DNA from: Desulfovibrio piger
GTDB taxonomy: Bacteria; Desulfobacterota; Desulfovibrionia; Desulfovibrionales; Desulfovibrionaceae
DNA: 64,000 nucleotides
Direction of reading: 5' to 3'
Assembly: GCF_900116045.1 (NCBI RefSeq)
Contig: NZ_LT630450.1
Span: 2,504,501 to 2,568,500 of the forward strand
Position numbers and translations under genes: made by a program. Position 1 is the first letter of the stretch; every line of letters starts with the position of its first letter. The notes under the pieces were generated by a model that worked only from the letters and a program-made list of their open reading frames with translations, searched no databases and was not told the DNA's origin. Of this stretch, positions 1-7,861 are shown piece after piece.

Positions 1-324
1 CCGCACGGCGAAAGCCCTTTATACGCGTTCCCCGGGGGAAAATAAAGGCCCTCTTCCAGTGGAGAAGAAAAGCCCGCTTTGATCTTATCCAATAAAATCA
101 GGATGTTTTTTGAAGAAAGCGGATCTTGTCAGCGGCGGAGGACCCACGGGGGGCAAATCCCCGCAGGGCCTTGGCCTGCAAAGGAAAAGACGGGGAAAGA
201 AAAATTTTTCCGGGCCCGGAAAAAGATTTTTGTCACAGGGCGCCGGGAAGGCCGCTCCGGCGGAGCCTGCCGGGCTGTGCCGCGCGGTCCGTGCCGTTGC
301 CGGTGGCGGCATCGGACGCCGGGC
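1..324. other. Intergenic, no gene seen
   Basis: I see no convincing coding region here. Short frames on both strands lack a ribosome binding site and family-like sequence. From 199 to 232 there is a striking AT/GC palindromic patch: a run of A5T5, a CCGGGCCCGG core, then A5GA-T5. It resembles patches near 20757 and 40588. Confidence 0.6.
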
Positions 325-356
325 AAAAAAGGGAAGGGGCCCGGGACCCCTTCCCC
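325..356 (-). terminator. Intrinsic terminator of the Rsm22-like gene
   Basis: A 9-bp GGGAAGGGG/CCCCTTCCC stem with a 7-nt loop is followed on the minus strand by six T residues. It lies about 150 nt beyond the stop codon of the methyltransferase gene. Confidence 0.75.
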
Positions 357-502
357 ATCACTTTTCTTCATGGGCATCCGTCAGGCTCAGGCAGCCGTGG
401 TGCGGTGGCCGCCGGTCAGACGGGACGCCCGTGCGGCGGACGTGCGGACATGCGCGGAAGGCGCTGTTGCCCGTCACGGGCCCTCCGCGGGAGGAGGACG
501 GG

Positions 503-2482
503 CTAGTCCTCCCCGCGGCCACGGCCGTGGCCGCGGGCATCGCCCTGGCGCCTGTCTCCGGGGCGGCGGCCGTCGGGCCTGCGGTCGTTCCGGGGGAAGG
601 CGCGGGGATCGTCGCGCCGGTCAGAGCGGCCGTCCTCATGGCGTCCGGGACGGCGGTCCTGATGGCGGGCCGGTCTTTCCGGGGCCACGCGCCGGTCGTC
701 ACGGCGGGCCGGGCGGTCGTTGCCGTTGCGGCGGTCGCGGAAGGTGCCGTCATGGCCGGAGCGTCCGCCGGAGGGCTGGTCCATGCGGCTGTCTTCCCGC
801 CGGTCAGGGAAGTTCCGGCGCGTTCCTCCGGCGCCCGCAGCAGCGGGCAGGGCCAGCAGCAGGGCGCCGCTCTTGCGGTCGCGGCGGGGCGTGCCGGGCC
901 GTTCCATGTCCGCCTGGGCCCGGGCCGTGAGGCTGGCGCCCGGGGGCAGGGCGGCGGCATCGGGCACCACGGCCAGACCGGCGGCACAGCAGGCATAGCG
1001 GGCCTGACCGCGCAGGCCGGGCACCACGAAGGGCGAGGAGAGCACGCGCACGGGCCGGGGCCGGTGCAGCATGTCCGCCGCTTCGCGGCGGGCGTTGTCC
1101 GGGTCGGCGTCATCGAAGCCGTCCCTGTCGTCGAACAGGTCCTCCCCGGCGGCGGGGTCGGCCCGCAGCAGCAGGGGGGCCAGGCTCAGGGCGCTCTTGG
1201 CCAGTCCGGCGGCGGAGGACAGCTCCTGCAGCCAGTGCGGCGCGCCCTCGCAATCGAAGGTGAAGTGGCACCAGCCGCGCCCGGCAGGGGCATGGGCCAG
1301 CGGGCAGGGGCCCCGGTGCGTGCAGGGGGCCAGCGGTATCAGGTCGCGTTCCAGGGCGGCATCACGCAGGCGGCTGATGGTCTTGCCGCCCAGACGGGTG
1401 CCGGGCTCCACGAAAAGGGCTGCGGGCAGCAGGGCCTCGTCGGCAGTGCCGGTCTCGTCCTCGTTCAGCGGGGCGGGCCAGCACAGGGGCTCCAGCTCGT
1501 CCAGCAGGTTTTCCAGACGGCGCACGCCGCCGGGGCCATCCTCGTCCTCGTCGTCCTCGCGGTTCATCCGGCGGCTCTCGGCGCTCAGTTCGTTGAGCAC
1601 GTTGGCCGCCGTGAGCAGCCAGGGGCGCAGGTGGCGTTCCTGCCGCTCCAGCGTGCCGGCCAGTTTGCGTTCCAGACGCGGCATGTGCTCCAGCGAGCCC
1701 CGCTCCACACGCACCTGCCAGACGGGCTGGCCCAGGATGTCGCCCCAGGCGGCCATGACGTCGCGGCCCAGTTCCATGGGCTGCACGGCATTGTCCACGG
1801 CCAGCACCTGGATGGGTAGGGCACGCCATTCGGGGCGGGCCAGCCACAGGGCCAGGGGCACGCTCAGGGGGCCGGAGCCGCCGTCCAGCAGCAGGGGCGT
1901 CCGGCCTTTCTTCAGCCAGAGGCGGGGATCGGGCAGGGGCAGGGAGCGGAACAGGCGCGCCAGGCGCAGCACGTTCCAGGGCAGGAAATAATACAGATAG
2001 GCGCTGGTGCTGGCCGGGGAGCTCCAGTAGGGCCGGTAGAGGCCGGAGCGTTCGCAGGTCAGCAGGCGCGACAGCGCCTCGATGTCCGCGGGCAGGTCAC
2101 GGTAATGGGCGCTGCGCAGCGGGCGCACCGTGCGCAGGGCCTGGCCCAGGGCGTCCAGCTCCCGCCGGACCACGTCGGGCAGGGCGGGCAGGAGCTCGGA
2201 GTCCATCCGCCACGGGGAAAGGCGGCCGTCACGGGGCGTGCGGACTTCCCGCTGCCCGGCACGGCTCCAGCCGGAGAATTCCTCCGGGCGTCGCGGCGCG
2301 CGCGCGGGCTGTTCTCCGGCAAAGGAAGAGTACTGGCGGCGCGGTGCTGCGGGACGGCGCCCGCAGTGATGGTCGCTGCGGGATTCTTCATGGAAAGAGC
2401 GGCGTTCCGGCGTACGGCCTGCGGGGCGCGGCCCGCGGTGGGCCGGGTCTCCCCCGTTGTTTTTCTGTCGGGTATCGGACAT
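503..2482 (-). CDS. Rsm22/METTL17-family small-subunit rRNA methyltransferase-like protein
   Basis: 659 residues. The middle holds a SAM-binding methyltransferase fold: the glycine-rich motif LLLDGGSGPLSVPL lies near 197-210, and VLNEL near 295-299. Downstream is the family signature C387-x5-C393-x11-C405-x5-C411 around CTHRGPCPL and GRGWCHF. In METTL17/Rsm22 such cysteines bind a 4Fe-4S cluster, so a role in small ribosomal subunit modification or assembly is inferred. Residues 1-92 and about 545-659 are Arg/Asp/Gly-rich and low in complexity, and look RNA-binding. The start is supported by a GGAG box 6 nt upstream. The gene is directly coupled to the preceding one (TGA-ATG, no gap). Family assignment is firm; the exact rRNA target is unknown. 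Confidence 0.85.
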   Translation of the reverse strand: MSDTRQKNNGGDPAHRGPRPAGRTPERRSFHEESRSDHHCGRRPAAPRRQYSSFAGEQPARAPRRPEEFSGWSRAGQREVRTPRDGRLSPWRMDSELLPALPDVVRRELDALGQALRTVRPLRSAHYRDLPADIEALSRLLTCERSGLYRPYWSSPASTSAYLYYFLPWNVLRLARLFRSLPLPDPRLWLKKGRTPLLLDGGSGPLSVPLALWLARPEWRALPIQVLAVDNAVQPMELGRDVMAAWGDILGQPVWQVRVERGSLEHMPRLERKLAGTLERQERHLRPWLLTAANVLNELSAESRRMNREDDEDEDGPGGVRRLENLLDELEPLCWPAPLNEDETGTADEALLPAALFVEPGTRLGGKTISRLRDAALERDLIPLAPCTHRGPCPLAHAPAGRGWCHFTFDCEGAPHWLQELSSAAGLAKSALSLAPLLLRADPAAGEDLFDDRDGFDDADPDNARREAADMLHRPRPVRVLSSPFVVPGLRGQARYACCAAGLAVVPDAAALPPGASLTARAQADMERPGTPRRDRKSGALLLALPAAAGAGGTRRNFPDRREDSRMDQPSGGRSGHDGTFRDRRNGNDRPARRDDRRVAPERPARHQDRRPGRHEDGRSDRRDDPRAFPRNDRRPDGRRPGDRRQGDARGHGRGRGED

Positions 2483-4153
2483 TCAGACTCCAAAGCGCAT
2501 ATGGCGCAGGTAATCGGCATGGAAGCCGGGATCTTCAGCAACAGGGACGAGCGTGGCCGTGGCGCACCAGCGTGCCAGCGCGGGCAGGCGCCAGGGTTCG
2601 GCGGCCAGCAGGGCGGCACCGTCCAGGGAACTGTTGCCCACGGCCCGTACACGCCGCCCCATGCCGGAGGGCAGAAAGCCCAGCTCTTCCAGACAGGCGG
2701 GCGGACAATGCTCGCCCAGGGCGCCGGCCAGGGCCAGACAGGCCACATCGGCCGCCGCCAGTCCCGCCGCCCGCAGCAGGGCCTCCAGGGCCTGTGAGAA
2801 GGCGGCCTTGACCTTGAGCAGTTCCTCCACGTCGGCGGCGGCCAGCCATTGCCCGAACGGCAGGGGCAGACGCAGCCCCGTCCGCGTCTGCTGCGGCGGC
2901 GGGGCCACACGCCGGGCCAGCGGTGAGGCGGGCGTGCGGAAATGCCCGTCCGCGTCCAGACAGCCCAGACGCAGCAGCAGGGCCAGCAGGGAAAGATAGC
3001 CCGTGGCGCTGATGCCCTGCACATGGGCCCCGGCGGCCAGGGGGCCGTCCACACTGTGGCAGGCCAGGCCCGGGGGCGAGACCTCGAAGCGGGTGATGCT
3101 CCCCGGCCCGGCCATGCGCCCGCACTGGGGCCCGATGCCTTCCAGGGCCGGGCCCAGCGGGACGCTGGCCAGCCACAGACGGCCCCGGGCATCCACCAGG
3201 GCCAGCTCGCCGTTGGTGCCCAGGTCGGCCAGCAGCAGCGGACGCGGCAGGCCGCCGGCCAGCAGGCGGAGCAGCCCGGCGCTGATGTCGCCGCCCACGA
3301 AGGGCGCGGGCAGGGGCGGGATCAGCAGCGGCGGCAGCCCTTCCACGGTCAGGCCGCAGCCGCCCGCATGGCTGCGCCGGTAGGGCGCGGCGCACAGGCC
3401 GCTGATGTCCCTGTCCAGAAAGATGTCGGTCATGGCGGTATTGGCCGCCAGCACCAGACGCTCCACGGGGATGCCGGGCAGGGAGGCCGTCTGCTGCCGC
3501 AGCAGGGCGGCCAGATGGTCGCGCACCAGCCGGGCGAGCCGGGCCCGTCCTTCAGGCGAGCTGGCCACGGCCAGGCGGGACATGATGTCCGCTCCTGCCC
3601 CGGCCTGCGGGTTGAGGTCGTGCCCTTCGGCCACCACGGACACCGGCAGGGGCGGACGGCAGAGCAGGGAAAAATCGTCAGGGGCCTGTGCTTCCCGGGC
3701 ATCGGGGACGGCGAGCAGGCGCCAGTACAGGGACGTGGTGCCCAGATCCACGGCCAGGGCCAGGGGCGCCTGCGCCGGGAGGGAGGACGCGGCCGTGGTC
3801 GTGACCGTCATTTTTTCTGGCGCGGGCACGTCAAGATGCAGTTCCGGGCCCATGACGTCAGTTATCTGACGACGGCAGGCCAGGCGCCAGCCCTCCGCCA
3901 GCAGGGAGGGGCCCAGGATCTCCTCTTCTTCCGGCAGGGGATCGGGCGCCACGGACAGGTCATGGAAGCGGACCCGGCAGCGGCCGCAACGGCCCAGACC
4001 GGAACAAAGGGGCACGGGCGCCGCCAGCCCGCCCAGCCAGACGGCCCGGGCCAGATCGTCGCCGGGGGCCGCCCGGCCGCAGCGCGGGGGCGCGGCGGGG
4101 ACGTCACCTTGCCCGGCACGCATGCCGGGCAGTTCATGGACACAAAGTTTCAT
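2483..4153 (-). CDS. ASKHA-domain protein with N-terminal 2Fe-2S ferredoxin (corrinoid activator/DUF4445-like)
   Basis: 556 residues from the ATG at 4153; a longer frame exists but has no better ribosome site. The N-terminus is a plant-type ferredoxin with C50-x5-C56-x2-C59 (CSGLGRCGRC) and C93. An ASKHA ATPase-like core follows: phosphate-binding LAVDLGTTS near 133-141 and a second LADLGTNGEL motif. This two-part design is that of the reductive activators of corrinoid proteins (RACE, RamA-like, DUF4445), which reduce Co(II) to Co(I) using ATP. No corrinoid protein or methyltransferase partner lies nearby. The gene abuts the Rsm22-like gene and diverges from the FliM-like gene. Family confidence is high; the substrate is unknown. 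Confidence 0.82.
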   Translation of the reverse strand: MKLCVHELPGMRAGQGDVPAAPPRCGRAAPGDDLARAVWLGGLAAPVPLCSGLGRCGRCRVRFHDLSVAPDPLPEEEEILGPSLLAEGWRLACRRQITDVMGPELHLDVPAPEKMTVTTTAASSLPAQAPLALAVDLGTTSLYWRLLAVPDAREAQAPDDFSLLCRPPLPVSVVAEGHDLNPQAGAGADIMSRLAVASSPEGRARLARLVRDHLAALLRQQTASLPGIPVERLVLAANTAMTDIFLDRDISGLCAAPYRRSHAGGCGLTVEGLPPLLIPPLPAPFVGGDISAGLLRLLAGGLPRPLLLADLGTNGELALVDARGRLWLASVPLGPALEGIGPQCGRMAGPGSITRFEVSPPGLACHSVDGPLAAGAHVQGISATGYLSLLALLLRLGCLDADGHFRTPASPLARRVAPPPQQTRTGLRLPLPFGQWLAAADVEELLKVKAAFSQALEALLRAAGLAAADVACLALAGALGEHCPPACLEELGFLPSGMGRRVRAVGNSSLDGAALLAAEPWRLPALARWCATATLVPVAEDPGFHADYLRHMRFGV

Positions 4154-4257
4154 GCCGCCACACTGCCTCAAGCCGCCGGCCAAGGCAAGCCTTGGAGCCT
4201 TCCCCGTCTGGCCTCGTTCTTGCATGTTTTTTCGCACATCACGGGAAATCGACAGTC

Positions 4258-4962
4258 ATGAGCAGCATACTTTCACAGGAAGAGATCGCCGCCCTGTTGC
4301 ACGGCCTGCCTGCCGCCGGCGGCGATGGGGCGCCCCCCGCCGGAACGGCCGCCCCTGCGGACGCCGGAGCCCGGCTGGATGCCCTGGCCGCGCGCTGCGC
4401 CCGCCTGTGCGCCGCCAGCATGGAGGAACAGCGGGGGCGCCTGCTGGTGCTGACGCCGCTGCCCGTCCGGTATCGTCCCTTCGGTGTCGTGGCGGACAGC
4501 ATCCGCGAAGCCTCCTGCTGCTGTGCCGTGCGCCTGGACGGCCTGGAAGAGCCCGCGCTGCTGGTACTGGACAGGGATTTCGTGTTCAGCCTGCTGGACG
4601 AATTCTTCGGGGCGGGGGGCTTCGCACGTCCGGGGCAGCGCCCCCTGACCGCTCTGGAGACCATGCTGGCCCGCAAGTTCGCGGAGCGCTTCCTGGCTGC
4701 CTTCGACCTGGCCGGCAAACCATCGTCCTGGCATCCCTGCTGCGGCCGCAGCCTGTCCCTGCCGCGCCTGGCCCTGCTGACGCCCGATGGGCAGCCGGTC
4801 TGGCACCTGGCGTTCAGGGCCCTGCTGGGCGGCCGTGCCGGGGCCCTGCATCTGTGCCTGCCCGAGGATTTTCCTGCCCGCCTTGCCGCAGGCCCTGCCC
4901 TGGCCGGTGCCGGCCGGGAAAAAGATATCCCGGACACGGCAGGCGCATCCGGGATGACATAG
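4258..4962 (+). CDS. FliM-like protein lacking the C-terminal SpoA domain
   Basis: 234 residues. The N-terminus MSSILSQEEIAALLHGL matches the CheY-P-binding EIDALL segment of the flagellar switch protein FliM. The centre (about 40-210) resembles the FliM middle domain, for example LLVLDRDFVFSLLDEFFG and ALETMLARKFAERFLAAF. FliM is usually about 330 residues and ends in a SpoA domain that binds FliN; this protein stops before it. No frameshift or remnant SpoA is visible downstream, where a convergent gene begins. No other clear flagellar switch genes flank it. It may be a decayed FliM, a CheY-P sink, or a FliY/CheX-like adaptor. The ATG at 4258 is preferred over upstream starts because the motif begins there. 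Confidence 0.7.
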   Translation: MSSILSQEEIAALLHGLPAAGGDGAPPAGTAAPADAGARLDALAARCARLCAASMEEQRGRLLVLTPLPVRYRPFGVVADSIREASCCCAVRLDGLEEPALLVLDRDFVFSLLDEFFGAGGFARPGQRPLTALETMLARKFAERFLAAFDLAGKPSSWHPCCGRSLSLPRLALLTPDGQPVWHLAFRALLGGRAGALHLCLPEDFPARLAAGPALAGAGREKDIPDTAGASGMT

Positions 4963-4986
4963 CAGGCAAGGCTCTCGGGAGCGTGG

Positions 4987-5772
4987 TCAGCACCCGCGTA
5001 TCCAGTAGGTCTCGAAACCGTCGTCCAGCCAGCCGTCTTCCAGATGGCGGAAATCCGCCTTGCGCAGCAGCTCCCGGTACTCGTCGCGGGTGCGGCGCCA
5101 GCCCCAGAACTGCTGACGGCGGATGCCCAGGAAGTGCAGGATGCCGCGGATGACGATCTTGATGGCATTGACGAAACTGCCGATGAAGCTGTCTTCCTGC
5201 AGCAGCGAGGCCGAAAGGCAGATGAGCTGGCCGCCGGGCACGAGCTGCGCCCGCAATTCGCCCAGCAGGTGCTGCAGTTCGCGGGTGGGGATGCTGTAGT
5301 CCACCGCGGAAAGATAGATGACATCGTAAAAGACGTCCGGCGGCAGGCAGGCCGGGGGCATGCCGATGTACATGCGCTCGTTGGGCACATGACGGCGCAG
5401 CCAGCGCATGCTCACGGTGCTGGGTTCGTTGACGTGCAGCTCCAGCTCGTCTTCCGGCATCTCTTCCACGAGACAATGCTCCATGTAGCCGACGCCGCTG
5501 CCGATGGAGAGGACGCGCAGCGGGCCTGAGCCCTCGGGGCGCAGGGCGGCCTGTTCGCGCAGGCGGGCGGCCAGCCACTGGGCATCCTTGCGCTTGTTCT
5601 GCCGCCAGACGGCGGGCAGGTCGTCCCAGTCCTTGAAGCGCCGGAACAGCTCCTCGTAAAAGGTGGCGTAGAACTTGGGTTCCGCCAGATGGAAAAAAGA
5701 AATGTGCGAGAATGACGTGAACGGGATTCCCTGCCAGCTTTCCTGATAAAAACGCCGCACATTTTCCTCCAT
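4987..5772 (-). CDS. Class I SAM-dependent methyltransferase-like protein
   Basis: 261 residues from the ATG at 5772; a TTG three codons upstream is also possible. Residues near 87-97 (VLSIGSGVGYMEH) form the SAM-binding motif I, followed by an acidic LHVNEP strand and a VFYDVIYLSAVDY motif IV-like segment. The C-terminal third has a hydrophobic stretch near AIKIVIRGILHFLGIRRQQ. The substrate cannot be told; small-molecule or glycan methylation is possible. It converges on the FliM-like gene, with 24 nt between stop codons. Confidence 0.72.
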   Translation of the reverse strand: MEENVRRFYQESWQGIPFTSFSHISFFHLAEPKFYATFYEELFRRFKDWDDLPAVWRQNKRKDAQWLAARLREQAALRPEGSGPLRVLSIGSGVGYMEHCLVEEMPEDELELHVNEPSTVSMRWLRRHVPNERMYIGMPPACLPPDVFYDVIYLSAVDYSIPTRELQHLLGELRAQLVPGGQLICLSASLLQEDSFIGSFVNAIKIVIRGILHFLGIRRQQFWGWRRTRDEYRELLRKADFRHLEDGWLDDGFETYWIRGC

Positions 5773-6150
5773 AAAAGACAAAAGAGGGGCGGGGCGAGGC
5801 CCGCGGACAGTGGCACGGCAAAGGGGCCCCCTGCCGGACGCAGCGCGATGATACCCCAGCCGGGCCGTCCGCGCAACGTGCCGGAAGGCATTTGCCGTGA
5901 TGCAGGGCCCTGGGGGAGCTGCCGGGGCGGGGAAGCGTCGTGCCGGCGGACGGTGACAGACGGGGAAGGGCCCCTTCTCCCCGAGGACGGGCCAGCGCCG
6001 GGCCGCCGGTCCCGGGCAGGGCGGAGGGGAAGCCCCGTCTTTCCGGGGAAGAGCGGCTGCCCCGGGACAGGGGCCTGGGAAAGCGGGCCCGCGGGCCCCG
6101 TCGGGCGGGACGGGCGTCGCCGGGCGTCCGCCGCCCGGGACAGGGGACAG
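5773..6150. other. Intergenic spacer, no gene seen
   Basis: A GC-rich spacer between the methyltransferase start and the pgk terminator. Open frames here are arginine/proline-rich shadows without ribosome sites. No promoter was recognised with confidence. Confidence 0.5.
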
Positions 6151-6182
6151 AAAAAGATCCCGGAGGGGAGGGCCCCTCCGGG
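6151..6182 (-). terminator. Intrinsic terminator of pgk
   Basis: A perfect 10-bp stem, CCCGGAGGGG/CCCCTCCGGG, with a 4-nt loop, is followed on the minus strand by ATCTTTTT. It begins 12 nt after the pgk stop codon. Confidence 0.85.
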
Positions 6183-6193
6183 AAAGGTATCAG

Positions 6194-7366
6194 TTACGCG
6201 CCGCGATCCTGCAGGGCGGCCACGGAGGGCAGCACTTTGCCTTCCAGCAGCTCCAGGGAGGCGCCGCCGCCGGTGGAGATGTAGCCCATCTTGTCGGCCA
6301 GACCGTAGCTTTCCACAGCGGCCACGGAGTCGCCGCCGCCCACCACCACGAAGGCGGGGGAGGCCGCCAGGGCCTCGGCCAGAGCCCTGGTGCCGGCGCC
6401 GAAGGGATCGGTCTCGAAGGCGCCCACAGGGCCGTTCCAGACCACGGTGGCCGCCTTCTGCAGCAGACCGGCGTACAGTTCCACGGTCTTGGGGCCCACA
6501 TCCAGGATCATCTCATCAGCGGGCACCTTGTCCACGTCGCGGACCGTGGCGGTCTGGCCGGGGGCCAGTTCCCTGGCCGTGACCACGTCCACGGGCAGGG
6601 GCAGGGCCTTGCCCAGTTCCCTGGCCTTGGCCATGACCTTTTTGGCATCGTCCACCAGCTCGGGCTCGTACAGGGACGTGCCCACGCCGTAACCGGCAGC
6701 GGCCAGGAAGGTGTTGGCGATGCCGCCGCCCACGATGAGGGTGTCCACCTTGCCCAGCAGGTTGTCCAGCAGGCCCAGCTTGGTGGAGACCTTGGAACCG
6801 CCGATGATGGCCATCAGCGGACGGGCGGGAGCGTCCAGCACCCTGGCGAAGGCGGCCAGTTCGGCGGCCATGAGCGGCCCGGCGCAGGCCACCCTGGCGG
6901 CGCGCACGGCCCCTTCGGTGGAGGCGTGGGCGCGATGGGCGGCCCCGAAGGCGTCCATGACATAGATGTCGCCCAGAGCGGCCAGCCTGGCGGCCAGGGC
7001 GGGGTCGTTCTTCTTTTCGCCCTTGAAGAAGCGGATGTTCTCCAGCAGCACCACCTCACCGGGCGCGGCCTTGGCGGCGTCCAGGTCGGCAGCCAGCTTC
7101 ACGGGGCGGCCCAGCAGGCCGGAAAGGTGGGCGGCCACCGGCGCCAGGGAGAATTTTTCCTCCACCACGCCCTCGGTGGGACGGCCCAGATGCGAAAGCA
7201 GGATCACGCCCGCGCCCTTGTCCAGCGCCATGCGGATGCCGGGCAGGGCCGCACGGATGCGCTTGTCATTGGTGATGCGGCCGTCCTTCATGGGCACGTT
7301 GAGATCCTGGCGGATGACAACGGTCTTGCCGCTGCACTCCATGTCCTGCAACAGTCTGATGGGCAT
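6194..7366 (-). CDS. pgk: Phosphoglycerate kinase
   Basis: 390 residues, full length for bacterial PGK. It interconverts 1,3-bisphosphoglycerate + ADP and 3-phosphoglycerate + ATP in the cytosol. Diagnostic segments are RQDLNVPMKDG (substrate binding), SHLGRP, GGSKVSTKLGLLDNLL (hinge and nucleotide side), and GPVGAFE with GGGDSVAAVE near the C-terminus. A strong AAAGGAGG ribosome site lies 6 nt before the ATG. It is the last of a same-strand group tkt-rpe-pgk, although a 495-nt spacer with inverted repeats separates it from tkt, so it probably has its own promoter. Confidence 0.97.
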   Translation of the reverse strand: MPIRLLQDMECSGKTVVIRQDLNVPMKDGRITNDKRIRAALPGIRMALDKGAGVILLSHLGRPTEGVVEEKFSLAPVAAHLSGLLGRPVKLAADLDAAKAAPGEVVLLENIRFFKGEKKNDPALAARLAALGDIYVMDAFGAAHRAHASTEGAVRAARVACAGPLMAAELAAFARVLDAPARPLMAIIGGSKVSTKLGLLDNLLGKVDTLIVGGGIANTFLAAAGYGVGTSLYEPELVDDAKKVMAKARELGKALPLPVDVVTARELAPGQTATVRDVDKVPADEMILDVGPKTVELYAGLLQKAATVVWNGPVGAFETDPFGAGTRALAEALAASPAFVVVGGGDSVAAVESYGLADKMGYISTGGGASLELLEGKVLPSVAALQDRGA

Positions 7367-7861
7367 GTCTGCCTCCTTTTTGTCAGGGAAGGGATCACCG
7401 GGAAGGGCCGGGACACGGCGTCCGGTTTGTCAAAAAGATATGTTCCCCGAGGAGGAAAGTCCAGCCCGGCCCCGAAGGTCAGCGGGAATGCCGTCAGCGG
7501 AAGATCCGGCGGCTGCCGTTCCGCCCCGGAGGGGGAGGACGGCATGCGCGATGCCATCGGGAGAGCGTCTGTTCGTTCCGAGTGCCGGGCCCCGGCAGGG
7601 GACACGGTCCGGCATCCTCGGGGCCCACGTCACGCCATGTCCGTTCTGCTGCCGGGTGGCCGGGATATCTGCCGCGGCCCGTCCCGTCCATGCCCCTACC
7701 ATCTGTCGTCCTTGGACAGGACGCAACAAGGCCCGGGACCTGGGGATATGTCATCCTGCGGTCCCGGGCCATAGTTTTTATGCGCGGGTTCGGGAGGGGA
7801 GTTTGAGGGAAGGGCCTAAAGCAACGTTCCTCTCCCCTCAACGGATCATATCCGTCCCGCC
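7367..7861. other. Intergenic region between tkt and pgk
   Basis: A 495-nt spacer without a convincing gene. On the minus strand, upstream of pgk, a TTGACA hexamer stands without a good -10. A perfect 11-bp inverted repeat GGCCCGGGACC/GGTCCCGGGCC lies at 7730-7770 with a 19-nt loop. A 6-bp ACGGAT/ATCCGT hairpin sits just after the tkt stop near 7844. The 7730-7770 dyad could end tkt transcription, but its T-run is weak on the minus strand (the better T-run, AGTTTTTA, faces plus). Confidence 0.45.

Noticed and set aside
110..1819. Long plus-strand frame opposite the Rsm22-like gene
   Set aside because: Composition is Gly/Ala/Arg-rich without family motifs; it is the shadow of a well-supported minus-strand gene in GC-rich DNA.
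7620..7780. Possible small RNA (SRP or 6S RNA) in the tkt-pgk spacer
   Set aside because: The 11-bp inverted repeat is strong but no conserved SRP or 6S sequence was recognised.
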